The notes under the pieces: generated by a model
What the model saw: only the letters and a program-made list of their open reading frames with translations
Databases searched by the model: none
Told to the model about the DNA's origin: nothing
Position numbers and translations under genes: made by a program
In this document: piece after piece, positions 11,252 to 24,988 of the stretch
How positions within the stretch are numbered: position 1 is the first letter of the stretch
Layout: each line of letters starts with the position of its first letter
NCBI GenBank assembly: GCA_027563935.2
Contig: CM050451.1
Coordinates: 31,821,565 to 31,885,564 of the forward strand
Reading direction: 5' to 3'
DNA: 64,000 nucleotides
From: Costus lasius
Taxonomy: Eukaryota > Streptophyta > Magnoliopsida > Zingiberales > Costaceae

Positions 11252-12957
11252 TGAAAGAGACCCTTATTAAGGGGGTGAAACCCTAAACATGCGCATCTAG
11301 CAAGCATGACGGAAAGAGGGTTTCTAAAAGATCGTATATGACAACCATATGATCAACTTGAAGCTATGAGTTTAGATCTATACCATAGCCATAGATTGGA
11401 GGTCGGCTTGGAAGGAGAGAGCAACTTTGATCTCCTCCAAAAGTTCACACACAAAGGCGATGAAGACTCCCAACTTGCGCACCTCTTGTGCTAGCAAAAG
11501 TGCCAAGATGTCAATGATCGAGTGTAGGGAAGAGATGAAGACTTCCTTTTGCTTGGCCGGTTCCTCCTCTTCTCGTCAACACCCTCACTTGCTCGAGAGC
11601 AAAAATCGTTTCACCAAGCAACGAGAGAGAGGTGTAACCGAAAAACCATTAGGGAGACTTCAAGCCATGAACGCATATGCGTTTTCATTTTGGAACTTTC
11701 CAAAAATGGCAACCATTAAGAGTATGCGTTCATGCGTTCATGTCTCCATGAACCAAACGCAACTCCTTCTCCCTCTTGAACCATGCGCTCAACCCATGAG
11801 CCGGTTCAATACCCTTGGTTCAATAGCGAAACCAAATCAGCCCAAGCATTAAGTCTAGATCAAATTAGACCCCAAAGTCCAAGATCTGACCATTCATCAT
11901 CTGACGCTTCTGATTGCATCGATCTAGCATCATCTCTCTCGATCGAAGCTTACCGATCTAAAGCCCTAATCAATCAAACATGATTAGACCAGATCTCACT
12001 TACAATCAGAGATTAAATCCCTTTAAACTGAACCGAAACAATTCAGTCCACACGATCTGACTTAAGCAAGCCATATCACCAAATTGTGCGACCCTAAGGG
12101 TTTCCTTTAAATGTCGGTAACGATAACTTTCGTTATCACGATCAGTGAGGGGTATCTAGCAACACATCACTGTCTCCCGATATAAAGGAAAGAGTCTTCC
12201 AAGACTACACCCAAACCATGGCACAAGTGTGAATCAAACTCACGAGGCATGCATGTTTCCTTTGCCACTGGATGTTCTTATTGGACAAGCATGTCAAGCC
12301 TGTAACTCCAATACGATGAGCATGATTAGATCAGATGAACACAGTCATCTGGGTATGGCCATACACTATCTCAATCTTCTCATACAGGGGGGCCCTTTAG
12401 AACATCACACTCCTTAAACAAGGAGACGGCAATCCTTTATCTATCACAAGTGCCCTAACCTGACTCAAGCTCACCATCCAAGATAGTCTATAATCATTAT
12501 GTTTCAAATGATATTGAACTACCTCAAAACAATGACAATCATCATTTAGAAACACAAGTGATCTCAAGTCAAAGGACATGTGCCACTTGCTGCTTACAAG
12601 GATCATTCACATTGTGACAAGCAATGGAATATCCCAGTAGGGTCTGTCTAGTACATCCAATGTACCCATGAGTCTACATCTTATTCCATGCTCGAAGCAT
12701 CCTATAAGATTAGCACACATATTAGTCTCAATCATATCAAGGCTGTCTCATGTTCACCAAGATATCTCGACTAAGGACATATAGCCTGTCAGCCTAGCTG
12801 AACAGCTTTGAGACATTATTCAGAAGTACACTTATTACAGCAGACAAGGTAACAACCTGAATAATAACCATGCCTTTATAAACACAAGAGTTTATTACAT
12901 GATACTTATTACAATCCCAAAGGCCTCAAACATTAGCCTTAAGGGCATACCCCAACA
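11252..12957 (-). repeat. 5' LTR of Copia C
   Basis: 1706 bp, the same length as 3768-5473 with four substitutions by eye. Terminal hairpin arms lie at 11277-11284 and 11317-11324 (GAAACCCT / AGGGTTTC). The conserved block and its hairpin are at about 12122-12175. Confidence 0.96.
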
Positions 12958-15900
12958 GTCTTTCCTCAAAAGTCAAATCACTCTGAATCTGAAGAGGTTC
13001 CAATTCCAATATATGAGATGGATCAGGATGATATTTCCTCAAAACAGAAACATGGAACACATTATGCACATGATCCATAGCAGGAGGTAAAGCTAATCTG
13101 TAAGCCACTGGACCAATTCTCTCAATAATGTCAAAAGGGCCTACAAACCTAGGGCTCAACTTGCCCTTTTTGCCAAACCTCATAACACCTTTAGTAGGTG
13201 ACACCTTTAAGAAAACATGATCCCCTACTACAAACTCCAAGGGACGACGACGGTCATCAGCATAACTCTTCTATCTGTCCCGAGAAATCTTCAGTTTATC
13301 CTGTATCTCTCTGACCTTATCAGTAGTCTCCTGAACTGCATCAGATCTCAAAATCATTCTGTCACCAGTTTCCTCCCAACACAAGGGAGTCCTACACCTT
13401 CTTCCATACAAAGCCTCATAAGGAGCCATCTGAATACTGGAGTGGAAACTATTATTATAAGTGAACTCTATCAAAGATAGATCCCGGTTCCACTCAGAAC
13501 TCCAATCAACCACATAAGCTCTCAACAAGTCTTCTAGAGTCTGTATAGTACGCTCCGTCTGGCCATCAGACTGAGGATGGTATGCTGTACTAAAACTCAA
13601 CTTAGTACCCAAACCCTCCTGTAAACTCTTCCAAAATCTGGACAAAAACCGAGAGTCCCTATCAGACACAATATCAACAGGAACTCCATGCAGTCTGACT
13701 ATCTCATCAATGTACAATCTGGCCAGCCTCTCTAAAGAATAAGTCATCTTGATCGGGAGAAAATGGGCTGATTTAGTGAGTCTATCAACAATCACCCAAA
13801 TAGCATCATGACCCAATCTGGTTCTGGGCAAACCACATACAAAATCCATACTGATGCATTCCCACTTCCACTCAGGAATAGGAAGGGGCTGCAACAAACC
13901 ACCAGGCTTCTGGTGTTCAGCCTTTACAGTCTGACAGGTTAAACACCTAGAGACAAAGTCATATACCTCTTTCTTCATGCCCGGCCACCAAAAACTCTTC
14001 TTGAGGTCCTGATACATCTTAGTCACGCCAGGATGTAGAGAATATTTGGAGTTATGGCTGTCCTCCAATATTTCTTTCCTCAAGCTCGGTTCCTCAGGGA
14101 CACATACCCTTCCACAAAACCGAAGAATACCATCATCAGACAGGCTAAAATCCTGAACTGCTCCATCAACCAGACTAACCCTGATCTGAACTAATCTTGG
14201 ATCCACAGAGTGCTGATCTCTGATCTTCTGCAACAAAGCAGACTGTACTCTGAGAAAAGCTACATAACCCGACTGAACTCTAGGAGAAACACTGATCTTG
14301 AGATCGTTAAACTCCTGCAGCAACTGCCACTCACTGACTCGTAAAGCAGCTACTGAAGTAACTGGATGTCTGCTCAGTGCATCCGCCACTACATTGGCCT
14401 TTCCAGCCTGATACTGAATGGAGAAGTCATAGTCTTTGATCAACTCCATCCATCTTCTCTGTCTCATGTTCAACTCCTTCTGAGTGAAGATATACTTGAG
14501 ACTCTGGTGATCAGTGAACAGATCGAACTCCTGACCCAGCAAATAGTGGCGCCATATCTTCAAAGCAAAGACTACGGCCGCCAACTCTAAATCATGAGTA
14601 GGGTAGTTCAATTCATACTCCTTCAGTTGTCTCGAAGCATAGGCTACTACAGAACCCTTCTGCATCAAGACACAACCCAACCCCTTGCCTGAAGCATCTG
14701 TATAGACAGTAAACCTTTCCCCGTCACTAGGAATAATGAGGATCGGTGTACTAGTCAACCTCGTCTTCAGCTCCTGAAAGCTCTCTTCACACTTGTCATC
14801 CCAAATAAACTTAGCCTCCTTTCTGGTTAATTTAGTTAAAGGACCCGCCAGCTTGGAGAATCCCTCAACAAATCTCCGATAGTAACCTGCTAAACCCAAG
14901 AAACTTCTGATCTCAGTAGCACTAGTCGGTCTTCCCCAATCAAGGATAGCTTGCACTTTAACTGGATCCACAGACACCCCTTGACCAGAAATCACATGCC
15001 CGAGGAAACTGATCTTCTCTAGCCAGAACTCACACTTACTAGCCTTGGCATATAACCGGTTCTTCCTCAGAACCTCCAGCACTCTGCGCAAGTCACTGAC
15101 ATGATCTGAAGTAGTCCGTGAGTATACCAAAATATCGTCTATAAAGACTACCACACAAGAGTCAAGCAATTCATGGAATACCCTGTTCATAAAATCCATG
15201 AAGACAGCAGGTGCATTCATCAGTCCAAAAGGCATAACTAAAAATTCGAAATGCCCATACCTGGTCCTGAAAGCAGTCTTAAATATATCCTCATCCTTGA
15301 CCCTAAGCTGATAATACCCTGATCTCAGATCAATCTTAGAGAACACTGTCGCTCCCTGTAATTGATCAAATAGATCATCAATTCTGGGAAGAGGATACTT
15401 ATTCTTGATAGTCACTTGGTTCAACTGCCTGTAGTCTATACACATCCTCAGGGTTCCATCTTTCTTCTTTACAAACAGCACTGGCGCTCCCCAGGGAGAA
15501 GCACTAGGCCGGATATACCCTTTCTCTAGCAATTCCTCCAGTTGTTTCTTAAGCTCAGCCAGCTCTGAGGTAGCCATGCGATAAGGAGCTCTGGAGATAG
15601 GTGCCGTACCTGGCGCCAACTCAATGCCAAACTCCACTTCTCTAATCGGTGGCAAGCCTGAAAATTCTTCAGAGAACACATCAGGAAATTCTTTCACCAC
15701 CGCCATCTGAGTCAAATCAGAAGTAGAATCATCCTGCACCTTAACATGCGCAAGATAACCCTTGCATCCACTAGCAAGTAACTTCCTGGCCTGCAGGAAA
15801 GATATTACATGCGGTCCTTGGTCCGACACTAGACCTCTCACAAAAATCCGATTCCCATCTAGCAGATTTAAAGTGATTACTTTCTCAAAGCAATCCACAG

Positions 15901-17395
15901 TGGCATGATGTGAAGACAACCAATCCATTCCTAAGATGACATCATAATCTTGCATGTCTAAGAGGATTAGATCTACCAGAAACTCATAACCCTCTACATG
16001 CACTACACAATTAGCACAAACAGTATCTGTAGATAATGACTTTCCTAAGGGAGTACTGACAGACACAACATAATCTAGCATCTTAGGTACAACAGGTAAA
16101 CATGCAGCAAATCTAACAGATACAAAAGACAGATTTGCACCAGGGTCAAATAAGATACGAGCTAACTGATCAAATACAAATAAGGTACCTTCCACGACGG
16201 ATCGGGAAGCTCGTGTGTCCTTCTCAGCCACAGCATAAACTCGTGTCTGGACTGTAGGCTTCTCTGCGCCTCTATTCTGCATCTCAGGCTCTTTGCAGTC
16301 CTTGACCATGTGCCCTGGTTTCTTACACCTGAAGCATACACCATTCCTCTTATGACAGTCTTTCAATAGATGTCCCTTGAGCCCACAATAATTACAAGTC
16401 CGGTCCTCTGTGATACTGTTTCTTGCATCTCTGACATCCCTGAACTGCTGCGGTGTATCCCTGGACTGCTGCGGTGCCTTGTAAGAGTAAGGCTTGTACC
16501 CGCTCTTCTTGTAATCCTTATGCTTGGGGTACTTCTTACCCTTGCCGCCACTACCATACTGAGGAACCGCCGCCTCAGCTGCAGGAACCACTGTCACGGC
16601 AACATGAGAACTCCTCTCAGCTATGTATCTCTCAATGGTGCGTGCTCGCCCAACAGTCTCAACATAGGTCTCCAAATGCTGAGCACCAACCTGCTCCCGA
16701 ATGTCCCATCTGAGACCTCTGAGAAACTTAGTAGCTCTCCTCTTTTCAGTGTTTATCAGGTGAGGGGCATACTTTCCCAACTTAGTGAACCGCAACTCAT
16801 ACTGGTCCACAGTCATATCACCCTGCTCCAGGTGAATAAATTCCACCTCTCGGTCCTCCACCAAGCTATCAGGGAAGTACTTCTCGTTGAATCGAGACAA
16901 GAAGTAAGGCCAATCTACAGTCTCATGTCTTTCTTCGGCAAGTCTCACCACGCCCTTCCACCACTCATCTGCGTCAGCACGCATCATATAGGTGGTCAGA
17001 CATAACTTATCCTCATCTGAGCAGCGCATGACTTGGAAAATCTTTTCCAAGCACAACTGCCAGTTCTCAGCAGTACTGGATTCTGAGCCCCCATAAAAAG
17101 AACTAGGACCCAGTTGCTTGAATTCACTCACAAGTGAAGCATAGCGCCTGTGATCGCCCTCCTGAGAGTCATCCCCCACCGCTCGAGTAGTAGTCTGGGG
17201 TCTCTCTTGAGTCAGCTGCTGCAAAAGCTGCTGTTGTGCCTCTTGATGCTGAGTCTGTTGCTGCTGCAGCATCTGAGCTTGCCTCTCTATCATGGCACCT
17301 TGTTGCTGTACCATGCCAGTCAGAGCCTCAATAGTTCTCGTGAGGTTCGAAGGCTGCTCATCCTCGCCACTAGCATTTCCTCTGGTTCGCACCAT
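12958..17395 (-). pseudogene. gag-pol: Gypsy B gag-pol polyprotein, main part, one nonsense codon and a Copia insertion
   Basis: ATG at 17395 ([10 protein letters not shown]). By residue: Q-rich N-terminus 20-65, gag capsid 80-260, zinc knuckles [14 protein letters not shown] (334-347) and [14 protein letters not shown] (354-367), protease with FDPGAN (DPG at 417-419, not DTG/DSG), reverse transcriptase 600-770 with FIDD at 751-754, RNase H with D900, E937 and D962, integrase zinc motif 1121-1154 and catalytic D1184, D1245 and E1281 with the expected 35-residue spacing. TAG at 13271-13273 replaces a CAG present in Gypsy A; beyond it the frame stays open to the Copia C junction at 12958 and resumes at 3762. 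Total about 1535 codons. This is the least damaged Gypsy coding region in the window. Confidence 0.95.
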
Positions 17396-17508
17396 CTTAA
17401 ATTCCTACACACACATACCATAGTCAGGAAAACAAACATAAACCTATCAGGTGTCTAGCAATACACAAACATGTTTTCCCCCCGAACTAAGTTTTAGCTA
17501 GCCAACAA

Positions 17509-17520
17509 GCTCTGATACCA
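17509..17520 (-). other. Primer binding site of Gypsy B (initiator Met-tRNA)
   Basis: TGGTATCAGAGC on the - strand, three bases from the LTR end. Bases 17396-17508 between it and the gag ATG are a short leader. Confidence 0.95.
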
Positions 17521-17523
17521 TTC

Positions 17524-20452
17524 TGTAACATCCCGTTATCTTAACCCCAAACAAGCAACACAATTCATGAAAGAAACAGGATGTTATCATACAAGATCGA
17601 TACATATGCTAGGTAAAACCCCGTTCAGGAAACCCGATCTGAAAATTTCAAAAATCCATACATATAAATCTCCACAAAAACACAATTTCATAAAGGTACC
17701 TGCCACCACGCATTCCTTGCACTAGACATATGCAAGGCAACAGTTATATCAAATCCGTATCAAATCCATAAAATCCATAAAGGTACCTGCCACCAGGCAA
17801 TACTTGCACTAGACATATGCAAGTTACAGGTATATCAAAACCGATTACAAAGAATACACCACAAACCGAATTTCAAAACAAAATCACAAAATCGATTCCA
17901 TAAAGTTTCACAGTGATACCCAACACCGAAACCAGGCCAAAGCCCGCGGTGACACAAAAATCATAATATCAAAACCGCCACAACCGGCAACACAAGTTCA
18001 CACATAGTTTGGCCACAACTGGCAACCCAAGTTCATATAATTCGGCCACATCCGGCCTCAGTTACTTAAGCACAAAAGTTATACATCCAATCAGCATGTA
18101 GAATCACAATATCCGTATAATATGCTAACTCATGCAGTGCGCCCCTGTTCTACACCTGAAAACATTGAGGGGTGAGCTACACAGCCCAGTGAGTGGATAG
18201 TCTAAATCGACCATCCATAACATACACTCAAAAATATAGACAGATTATTTTAAAAATCTTTAACAGGAACATTATGTCAACATATAACAACATAAAGAAA
18301 ACAGAAGTCATAATAACAGTCAGATGTACACACCAACATATAACAAACTCAGGTTCTAGAGTTATACTCTAAACCAACTCAGATGTACACACCAACATAT
18401 AACAAACTCAGGTTCTAGAGTTATACTCTAAACCAACTAAACACACCAACACTTAATTAACCTAGTTGTCCAGCATATTCAGTAGTGACCATTATGGTCT
18501 AACCCGGCTTTGGCCTAAGCACTGGGAGACTGCAAAATTTCATGCAACATATAAACATGGACAGTGAGTAGAATCAAGAGGTGGCCCCCGCCAGGTCACG
18601 ACGTGGCACTTCGCTCTAAAACACCCCATAACACATCGATGGATTGTGTGTAGATTCAAGAGGTGGCCCCCGCCGGGTCACGACGTGGCACTTTGCTCTA
18701 CGACACCCCATATCACAAAAAGAGAGTGATGACATCAAGAGGTGGCCCCTGTCCGACCAAGACATGACACTTTGCGTCAAAACCCGTTCTCCCAAAAGGT
18801 TCCTACTGGACAACAGACACATCTTATATCATATATCACAAAGGTGGACTCCTAAGTGTCAACTAGACTCTAGGATAGTCATCACAATAATCATATCGGG
18901 CAGGCTGAACATCAACCCCCATCACAATAATCATAGCAGGTAGGCTGAACATCAACCCCCTTCACATATCACAATACAGGCTGAAAATTCAAACCCTTAA
19001 CATATCACATATTGACCATCCCCTTGAGTACACAGCTACACTTAGCCTTAGTCCTAACCAACACATAACACATAATAACCGAAAATCACATAACCACATA
19101 CTCTTCAAAAACCACATAATTACATAATACTCAAAAATCACATGATCACATAATATTCAAAAATTCATATAGCCACAAAATATTCAAAATCACATAATGT
19201 AGTGTAGTCCTTAGGTTTCATGCTGATAGTTCAGTGTAGCCTTGCTAAGTTATCACCCAATTTCTCAAACAAAGTTACATAGCCATAAATATATAACCAT
19301 AAAACATGCTACACTCATAAAGAAACATAAAATTAAAACAAGCATCCATAAAATCAACATAAAATGTAAAACATGTATTCTTATAAACTACATTACAAAT
19401 TACCACATGTAAACATGTTAACTACAAATATCAAGAATTCGATTTTCATAAACAATTATCAAAATTTCGGTTTTCATGCATATGATCAATATTTCGGTTT
19501 TTAGGTTTTCATGGTAAATACCCTAAATTCGGTTTTCATGAAGAACAAGGAATATCTTAAATTCGGTTTTCAAGATAAATATACCTTTACAACTTTCGGT
19601 TTATAACAAGATGAAGTCTTGAGTTTTCGGTTTTAGCATGGTAAAAATTCCAACAAGCAAATGTATCATCTAACACATCATCTAACACTAACAAATAGAT
19701 AGAAATCGAATAGACACTCCACTCACCTCTTAACCGTGAACACTAAGGTGAAAAACTCTCCAAAAATTTCGTCTAAGGCTTGAAGTTCCACCAAGAATCG
19801 CCGCCAATGGAAGGAAACACCTCCAACACCAAAGACTCCGGCCAAGAGAGAAGGAAGATGAAGAAGAAGATCGCCCAAGGCTTCAAGAATCGCCAACTCT
19901 TCAAGCCGTCGCCCAAAGTTTTCCTCCAAGCCAAACAAAACGCCAAAATCTCTACCCTAGCTGAAAATTACCACTTAAACTTTGGGTTTTTAAATTTTAA
20001 ACCCATTAACCAATTAATTCAAATAGGGTTTAACCCATTTAACTAATAATTTGAATTTTAAAACCCAATTCGTGCAAACCCAATAACCCATGATTAACTA
20101 ATTAATTTAACCATTAACTAACCATTCACTTAATGGAAATCCAATAAGGATTTAATTGACATCCAATAAGGATTAACGTCCAATAACTCCAATTAATTAA
20201 CAATTAAATAACTTAAATTAACAAGCAGTAAACTCTAATTAATTAACTGAAAATTAGCATCCAATGAGCTAGTTAATTAATTAACATTAATATCCAAAAA
20301 TCTCTAATTTAACTAACTATAATTCATCAACCAAAATCTCTAATTAATTTATCATAAATTAACAATCAATACACAGGAATAATAACACAGTCAATAATTT
20401 TATTTAAATCAAAAATAATGCTTACCAGGACTTAAGATCCTTGGATCTTACA
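17524..20452 (-). repeat. 5' LTR of Gypsy B
   Basis: 2929 bp, identical in length to 638-3566 with seven substitutions by eye. It carries the same three direct repeats (about 18574-18788) and TTCGGTTTT array (about 19434-19631). Confidence 0.96.
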
Positions 20453-20457
20453 CTCGG
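20453..20457 (+). other. Target-site duplication of Gypsy B (right copy)
   Basis: CTCGG, matching 633-637. Confidence 0.95.
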
Positions 20458-23400
20458 GGGTTAGCTTGCCGGAGGACACCCATAAGCGCTATGCCTTGCT
20501 TGTGGGTGAATTCCAGCGGTTGGGCCCTAGCTCTTTTTATGGGAGTCCAGATTACAGGACGGCAGAGGACTGGCTTTTGGGCTTGGAGAAGATCTTTCAA
20601 GTGATGCGATGTTCAGATGAGGACAGATTATGTTTGGCCACTTATATGATGCGTGGTGACGCAGATGTGTGGTGGAAGAGTGAGCAGAGACTCGCGGTGG
20701 ACATATCCGAACCGGTGACGTGGCAATACTTCTTGTCCCGGTTCAATGAGAAATTCTTTCCCACCAGCCTGGTTGAGGATAGGGAGGTGGAGTTTATCCA
20801 CTTGGAACAAGGAGACATGACGGTGGATCAATATGACTTGATGTTCTCAAAGCTTGGGAAGTATGCCCCACACTTGATAAATACTGAGGATAGACGAGCT
20901 AAGAAATTTCTCAGGGGTCTCAGAAGGGATATCAGACAGAAGGTAGGATTGCAGCACTTGGAGACTTATGCTGAGATGCTGGATCGTGCCCGCACCGCAG
21001 AGAAGTACATCCTGGAGGAGCAGGCCGAGACGGCCCTAGTTGTAGCCCCTACAGCTGAGGCACCGGTTCCCCAGCAGACTGGTGGAGGCAGTAGGAAATA
21101 CCATAAGGGGAAGGACCAGAAGAAAGGCGGATACAGACCTCACCAGGGGTAAGGAATTCAGAGACCGCAGCAGGCATCTCAGCCACAGCAGCGGGGTATT
21201 GATGGCCGGGTAGAGGACAGAGTCTGCTACCATTGTGGGGCCAAGGGTCACCTGAAGGCGGACTGCCACAAGAAGTCCGGGGCGTGCTTCAAGTGCGGAA
21301 AAGTGGGGCACAGGATCAGAGATTGCACGGCGCCTGAGCCACAGATCCGGGGTACCGATAGACCAGCTATCCAGGCTAGAGTCTATGCCGTAGTAGAGAA
21401 GGACACTCGAGCTTCCCGATCCGTCGTGGAAGGTACCTTACTTGTATTTGATCAGTTAGCTCATATTTTGTTTAATCCAGGGTCCAATTTGTCCTTTGTG
21501 TCTGCTAACTTTGCTTCTAGACTACCTGTCTCACCTAGAGTACCAGGTTACACAGTTTCAGTATGTACACCCCTGGGGGATAGTTTATCCACTGACATAG
21601 TCTACCCTGACTGTGTTATTCACGTAGAGTAGTACCAATTTATAGTTGATTTGATACTGCTAGGCATGCAGGATTATGATTTGAACCTAGGCATGGATTG
21701 GCTATCTTCTCACCACGCTACAGTGGATTGCTTTGAGAAGATTATTACTCTGCACCTGCATGATGGGAGTCATCTGCTGGTAAGGGGCCTGGTGTCTGAT
21801 CAAGGGCCACATATGATATCATTTGTGCATGCCAGCAGGTTGCTAGCCAGTGGGTGCAAAGGATACCTTGCACATGTTAAAGTGCAAGAAGACTCAGCTC
21901 CAGACTTAGCTCAGATGGAGGTAGTATGTGAGTTTCTTGATGTATTCTCAGATGAGTTTTCAGCTTTGCCTCTCCACAGGGATGTGGAATTTGGTATTGA
22001 GCTGGTGCCTGGTACAGCTCCAATATCAAAGGCTCCTTATCGTATGGCCACCTCAGAGTTAGCTGAGTTGAAGAAGCAGTTAGAGGAACTGCTTGAAAAG
22101 GGGTATATCAGACCGAGTGCTTCACCCTGGGGAGCACCAGTCTTGTTTGTAAAGAAGAAGGACGGAACACTGAGGATGTGTATAGATTACCGCCAGCTGA
22201 ATCAGGTGACTGTAAAGAATAAGTATCCCCTTCCGAGGATAGATGATCTGTTCGATCAGTTGCAGGGTGCCACTGTGTTCTCTAAGATCGATTTGAGGTC
22301 AGGATACTATCAGCTCAGGGTCAGGGATGAGGATATCCTGAAGACTGCTTTCATAACCAGGTATGGACACTACGAGTTTGTAGTTATGCCTTTTGGACTG
22401 ACCAATGCACCTGCTGTTTTTATGGATCTGATGAACAGGGTGTTTCACGAGCTGTTAGACACTTGTGTGGTGGTATTTATAGATGATATACTGGTATACT
22501 CCCGTACTTATCAGGATCACGCTAGGGACTTTCGCAGGGTACTAGCAATTCTGAGGAAGCACCAGTTGTATGCTAAGGCCAGCAAGTGCGAGTTTTGGTT
22601 GGATCAGATCAGCTTTCTGGGGCATGTGATATCGGGTCAGGGCGTGTCTGTGGATCCAGTGAAGGTACAGGCTATCCTGAACTGGGGAAGACCAACTAGT
22701 GCCACAGAGATCCGGAGCTTTCTGGGATTAGCAGGATATTATAGGAGGTTTGTGGAGGGGTTCTCCAAGTTGGCGGGTCCCTTAACCAAGCTGACTAGGA
22801 AAGAGGCTAAGTTTGTTTGGGGCGAGAAGTGTGAGGAAAGCTTCCAGGAGCTAAAAAAGAGATTGACCAGTACACCCATCCTTATCATTCCTACTGATGG
22901 GGAGAGGTTTACTGTTTATACTGATGCCTCAGGCAAAGGACTGGGCTGCGTCCTGATGCAGAAAGGGGCCGTGGTAGCTTATGCTTCGCGGCAACTGAAG
23001 GAGTATGAGTTAAACTATCCCACACACGATTTGGAGTTGGCGGCAGTGGTTTTTGCACTGAAGATATGGCGCCACTATCTATTGGGACAGGAGTTTGACT
23101 TATTTACTGATCATCAGAGTCTCAAGTACATTTTCACTCAGAAGGAGTTGAATATGAGGCAGAGAAGGTGGATGGAGCTGATAAAGGATTATGATTTCTC
23201 TATTCAGTATCAGGCCGGGAAAGCCAATGTGGTAGCTGATGCATTGAGTAGACACCCAGTTACTTCGGTAGCAGCACTAAGAGTCAGTGAGTGGCAGTTA
23301 CTACAGGAGTTCCGAGAGCTCAGGGTTGAGGTGTCTCCCAGAGTCCAGTCTGGATATGTGGCTTTTCTCCGGGTTCAGTCTGCTTTACTACAGAGGATCA

Positions 23401-24830
23401 GGGATCAGCAGCTGGTAGATCCGAGTCTAGTTCAGATCAGAGAGAGGTTGGCTGCCGGGCCAATGGAGGATTTCGGCTTATCTGGTGATAGTATTCTGCG
23501 GTTCCGTGGAAGGGTGTGTGTCCCTGAGGAACCTAGTCTGAGGAGAGAGATCTTGGAGGAGGGTCATAACTCCAAGTATTCCTTGCATCCCGGAGTCACA
23601 AAAATGTATCAAGATTTGAAGAAAGATTTCTGGTGGCCGGGCAAGAAGAAGGAGGTCGCGGTGTTCGTATCTCGGTGTTTGACCTGTCAGACTGTGAAGG
23701 CCGAACACCAGAGGCCTGGGGGATTATTGCAGCAGCTCCCTATCCCGCAGTGGAAGTGGGAGTGCATTAGTATGGATTTTGTCTGTGGGTTGCCTCGGAC
23801 TAGGAGAGGGCATGATGCGGTTTGGGTCATCGTAGACAGGCTCACGAAGGCTGCATACTTTTTGCCTATTCGGATGACTTATCCACTCGATCGGCTAGAT
23901 AAGCTGTACATCGATGAGATAGTCAGATTACACGGAGTGCCTGTGGATATTGTATCAGACCGCGATTCTAGATTCCTTTCCAAATTCTGGAAGAGCTTGC
24001 ATGAGGGTCTTGGCACTAAGTTGAGTTTTAGTACCGCCTACCATCCGCAGTCAGATGGTCAGTCAGAGCGTACTATACAGACTTTGGAGGATTTGCTGAG
24101 GGCTTATGTTGTAGATTGGAGCTCTGAGTGGGACAGTGATTTATCCCTGATAGAGTTCACCTACAATAACAGCTTTCACTCCAGTATTCAGATGGCTCCT
24201 TACGAGGCTCTGTATGGCAGGAAGTGCAGGTCACCTCTGAGTTGAGAGGAATCGGGGGACCGGATGATTCTGAGATCAGAGGCGGTGCAGGAGGCTACAG
24301 ATAGAGTCAGAGTTATCCAGGAAAAACTGAAGGTTGCTCGGGACAGGCAGAAGAGTTATGCAGATAATCGCCGTCATCCCTTAGAGTTTATGGTGGGGGA
24401 TCATGTGTTTCTGAAGGTCTCACCAACCAAGGGTGTCATGCGGTTTGGCAAGAAGGGAAAGCTGAGCCCGAGGTTTGTTGGACCTTACGATATTGTAGAG
24501 AGGGTTGGTCCTGTAGCTTACAGACTAGCTCTGCCACCATCTCTGGAGCATCTTCATAACGTATTTCATGTGTCAGTTCTGAGGAAATACTGTGCAGATC
24601 CATCACATGTGCTTGATTCTGCTCCCCTGTAGGTCCAGAGTGATCTGACCTTTGTAGAGAGACCACTGAGGATTGTGGATAGGAAAGACAAAGTCCTAAG
24701 GAACAAGGCAATACCGCTGGTAAAAGTTATCTGGGGGAACCAGTCAGTCGAAGAAGCTACTTGGGAGACAGAGTCAGATATGAGAAGAGAGTTCCCTCAG
24801 CTGTTCGATGATTTGGGTGGTGAGCTTTAG
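20458..24830 (+). pseudogene. gag-pol: Gypsy A gag-pol polyprotein, main part, four nonsense codons
   Basis: Continues the frame of 355-637 without a shift; together they make 1552 codons. It contains the gag capsid, zinc knuckles CYHCGAKGHLKADC and CFKCGKVGHRIRDC, protease region with FNPGSN (catalytic Asp changed to Asn relative to DPG in Gypsy B), reverse transcriptase with [10 protein letters not shown], RNase H with YTDASGKG, integrase with [12 protein letters not shown] and SERTIQT, and the chromodomain-like tail with VKVIWGNQSVEEATWE. In-frame stops are TAA 21150-21152, TAG 21630-21632, TGA 24243-24245 (TGG in B) and TAG 24630-24632 (CAG in B). There are no frameshifts, so decay has been by point mutation only. 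The element cannot encode an active polyprotein. Confidence 0.94.
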
Positions 24831-24846
24831 AGGACTAAAGCTTTTT

Positions 24847-24859
24847 AAGGGGGAAGGAA
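24847..24859 (+). other. Polypurine tract of Gypsy A
   Basis: AAGGGGGAAGGAA directly before the 3' LTR start TGTAAGATCGG. Confidence 0.9.
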
Positions 24860-24988
24860 TGTAAGATCGGGAAATTTATTAGCAGGTAAGAAAATAAAAT
24901 TTTGTTTATCTAGCATTTTTTTTTTGTGGAAGTTTTTCAGTGAGAGAAGGTATCGATTTATGTATTTTCCCTGCAATGTAAAAATATG

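Larger units (their letters stand above)
3768..12957 (-). mobile_element. Copia C, nearly intact Ty1/Copia element inside Gypsy B
   Basis: A full-length Copia element on the - strand with 1706-bp LTRs of equal length (5' LTR 11252-12957, 3' LTR 3768-5473), four LTR differences by eye, and the 5-bp duplication GTCTT. It has a Met-tRNA primer site, an unusually long leader (about 1.9 kb), a single gag-pol frame with one stop, and a polypurine tract. Integrase precedes reverse transcriptase, the Copia order. It belongs to the same family as Copia D (43118-52166). The exact lineage (Tork/Angela-like) is my guess. Confidence 0.96.
638..20452 (-). mobile_element. Gypsy B, Tekay/Del-like chromovirus, interrupted by Copia C
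   Basis: A complete LTR retrotransposon on the - strand, bounded by 2929-bp LTRs (17524-20452 is the 5' LTR, 638-3566 the 3' LTR) and flanked by the 5-bp duplication CTCGG. I count 7 substitutions between the LTRs by eye and no indel, so the insertion is young. It has a Met-tRNA primer site, a gag-pol frame with one in-frame stop, a chromodomain-like tail and a polypurine tract. It is related to Gypsy A at protein level throughout and shares LTR modules with it. Copia C is inserted near the 3' end of its pol. Without C it would be about 10.6 kb. Confidence 0.96.
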
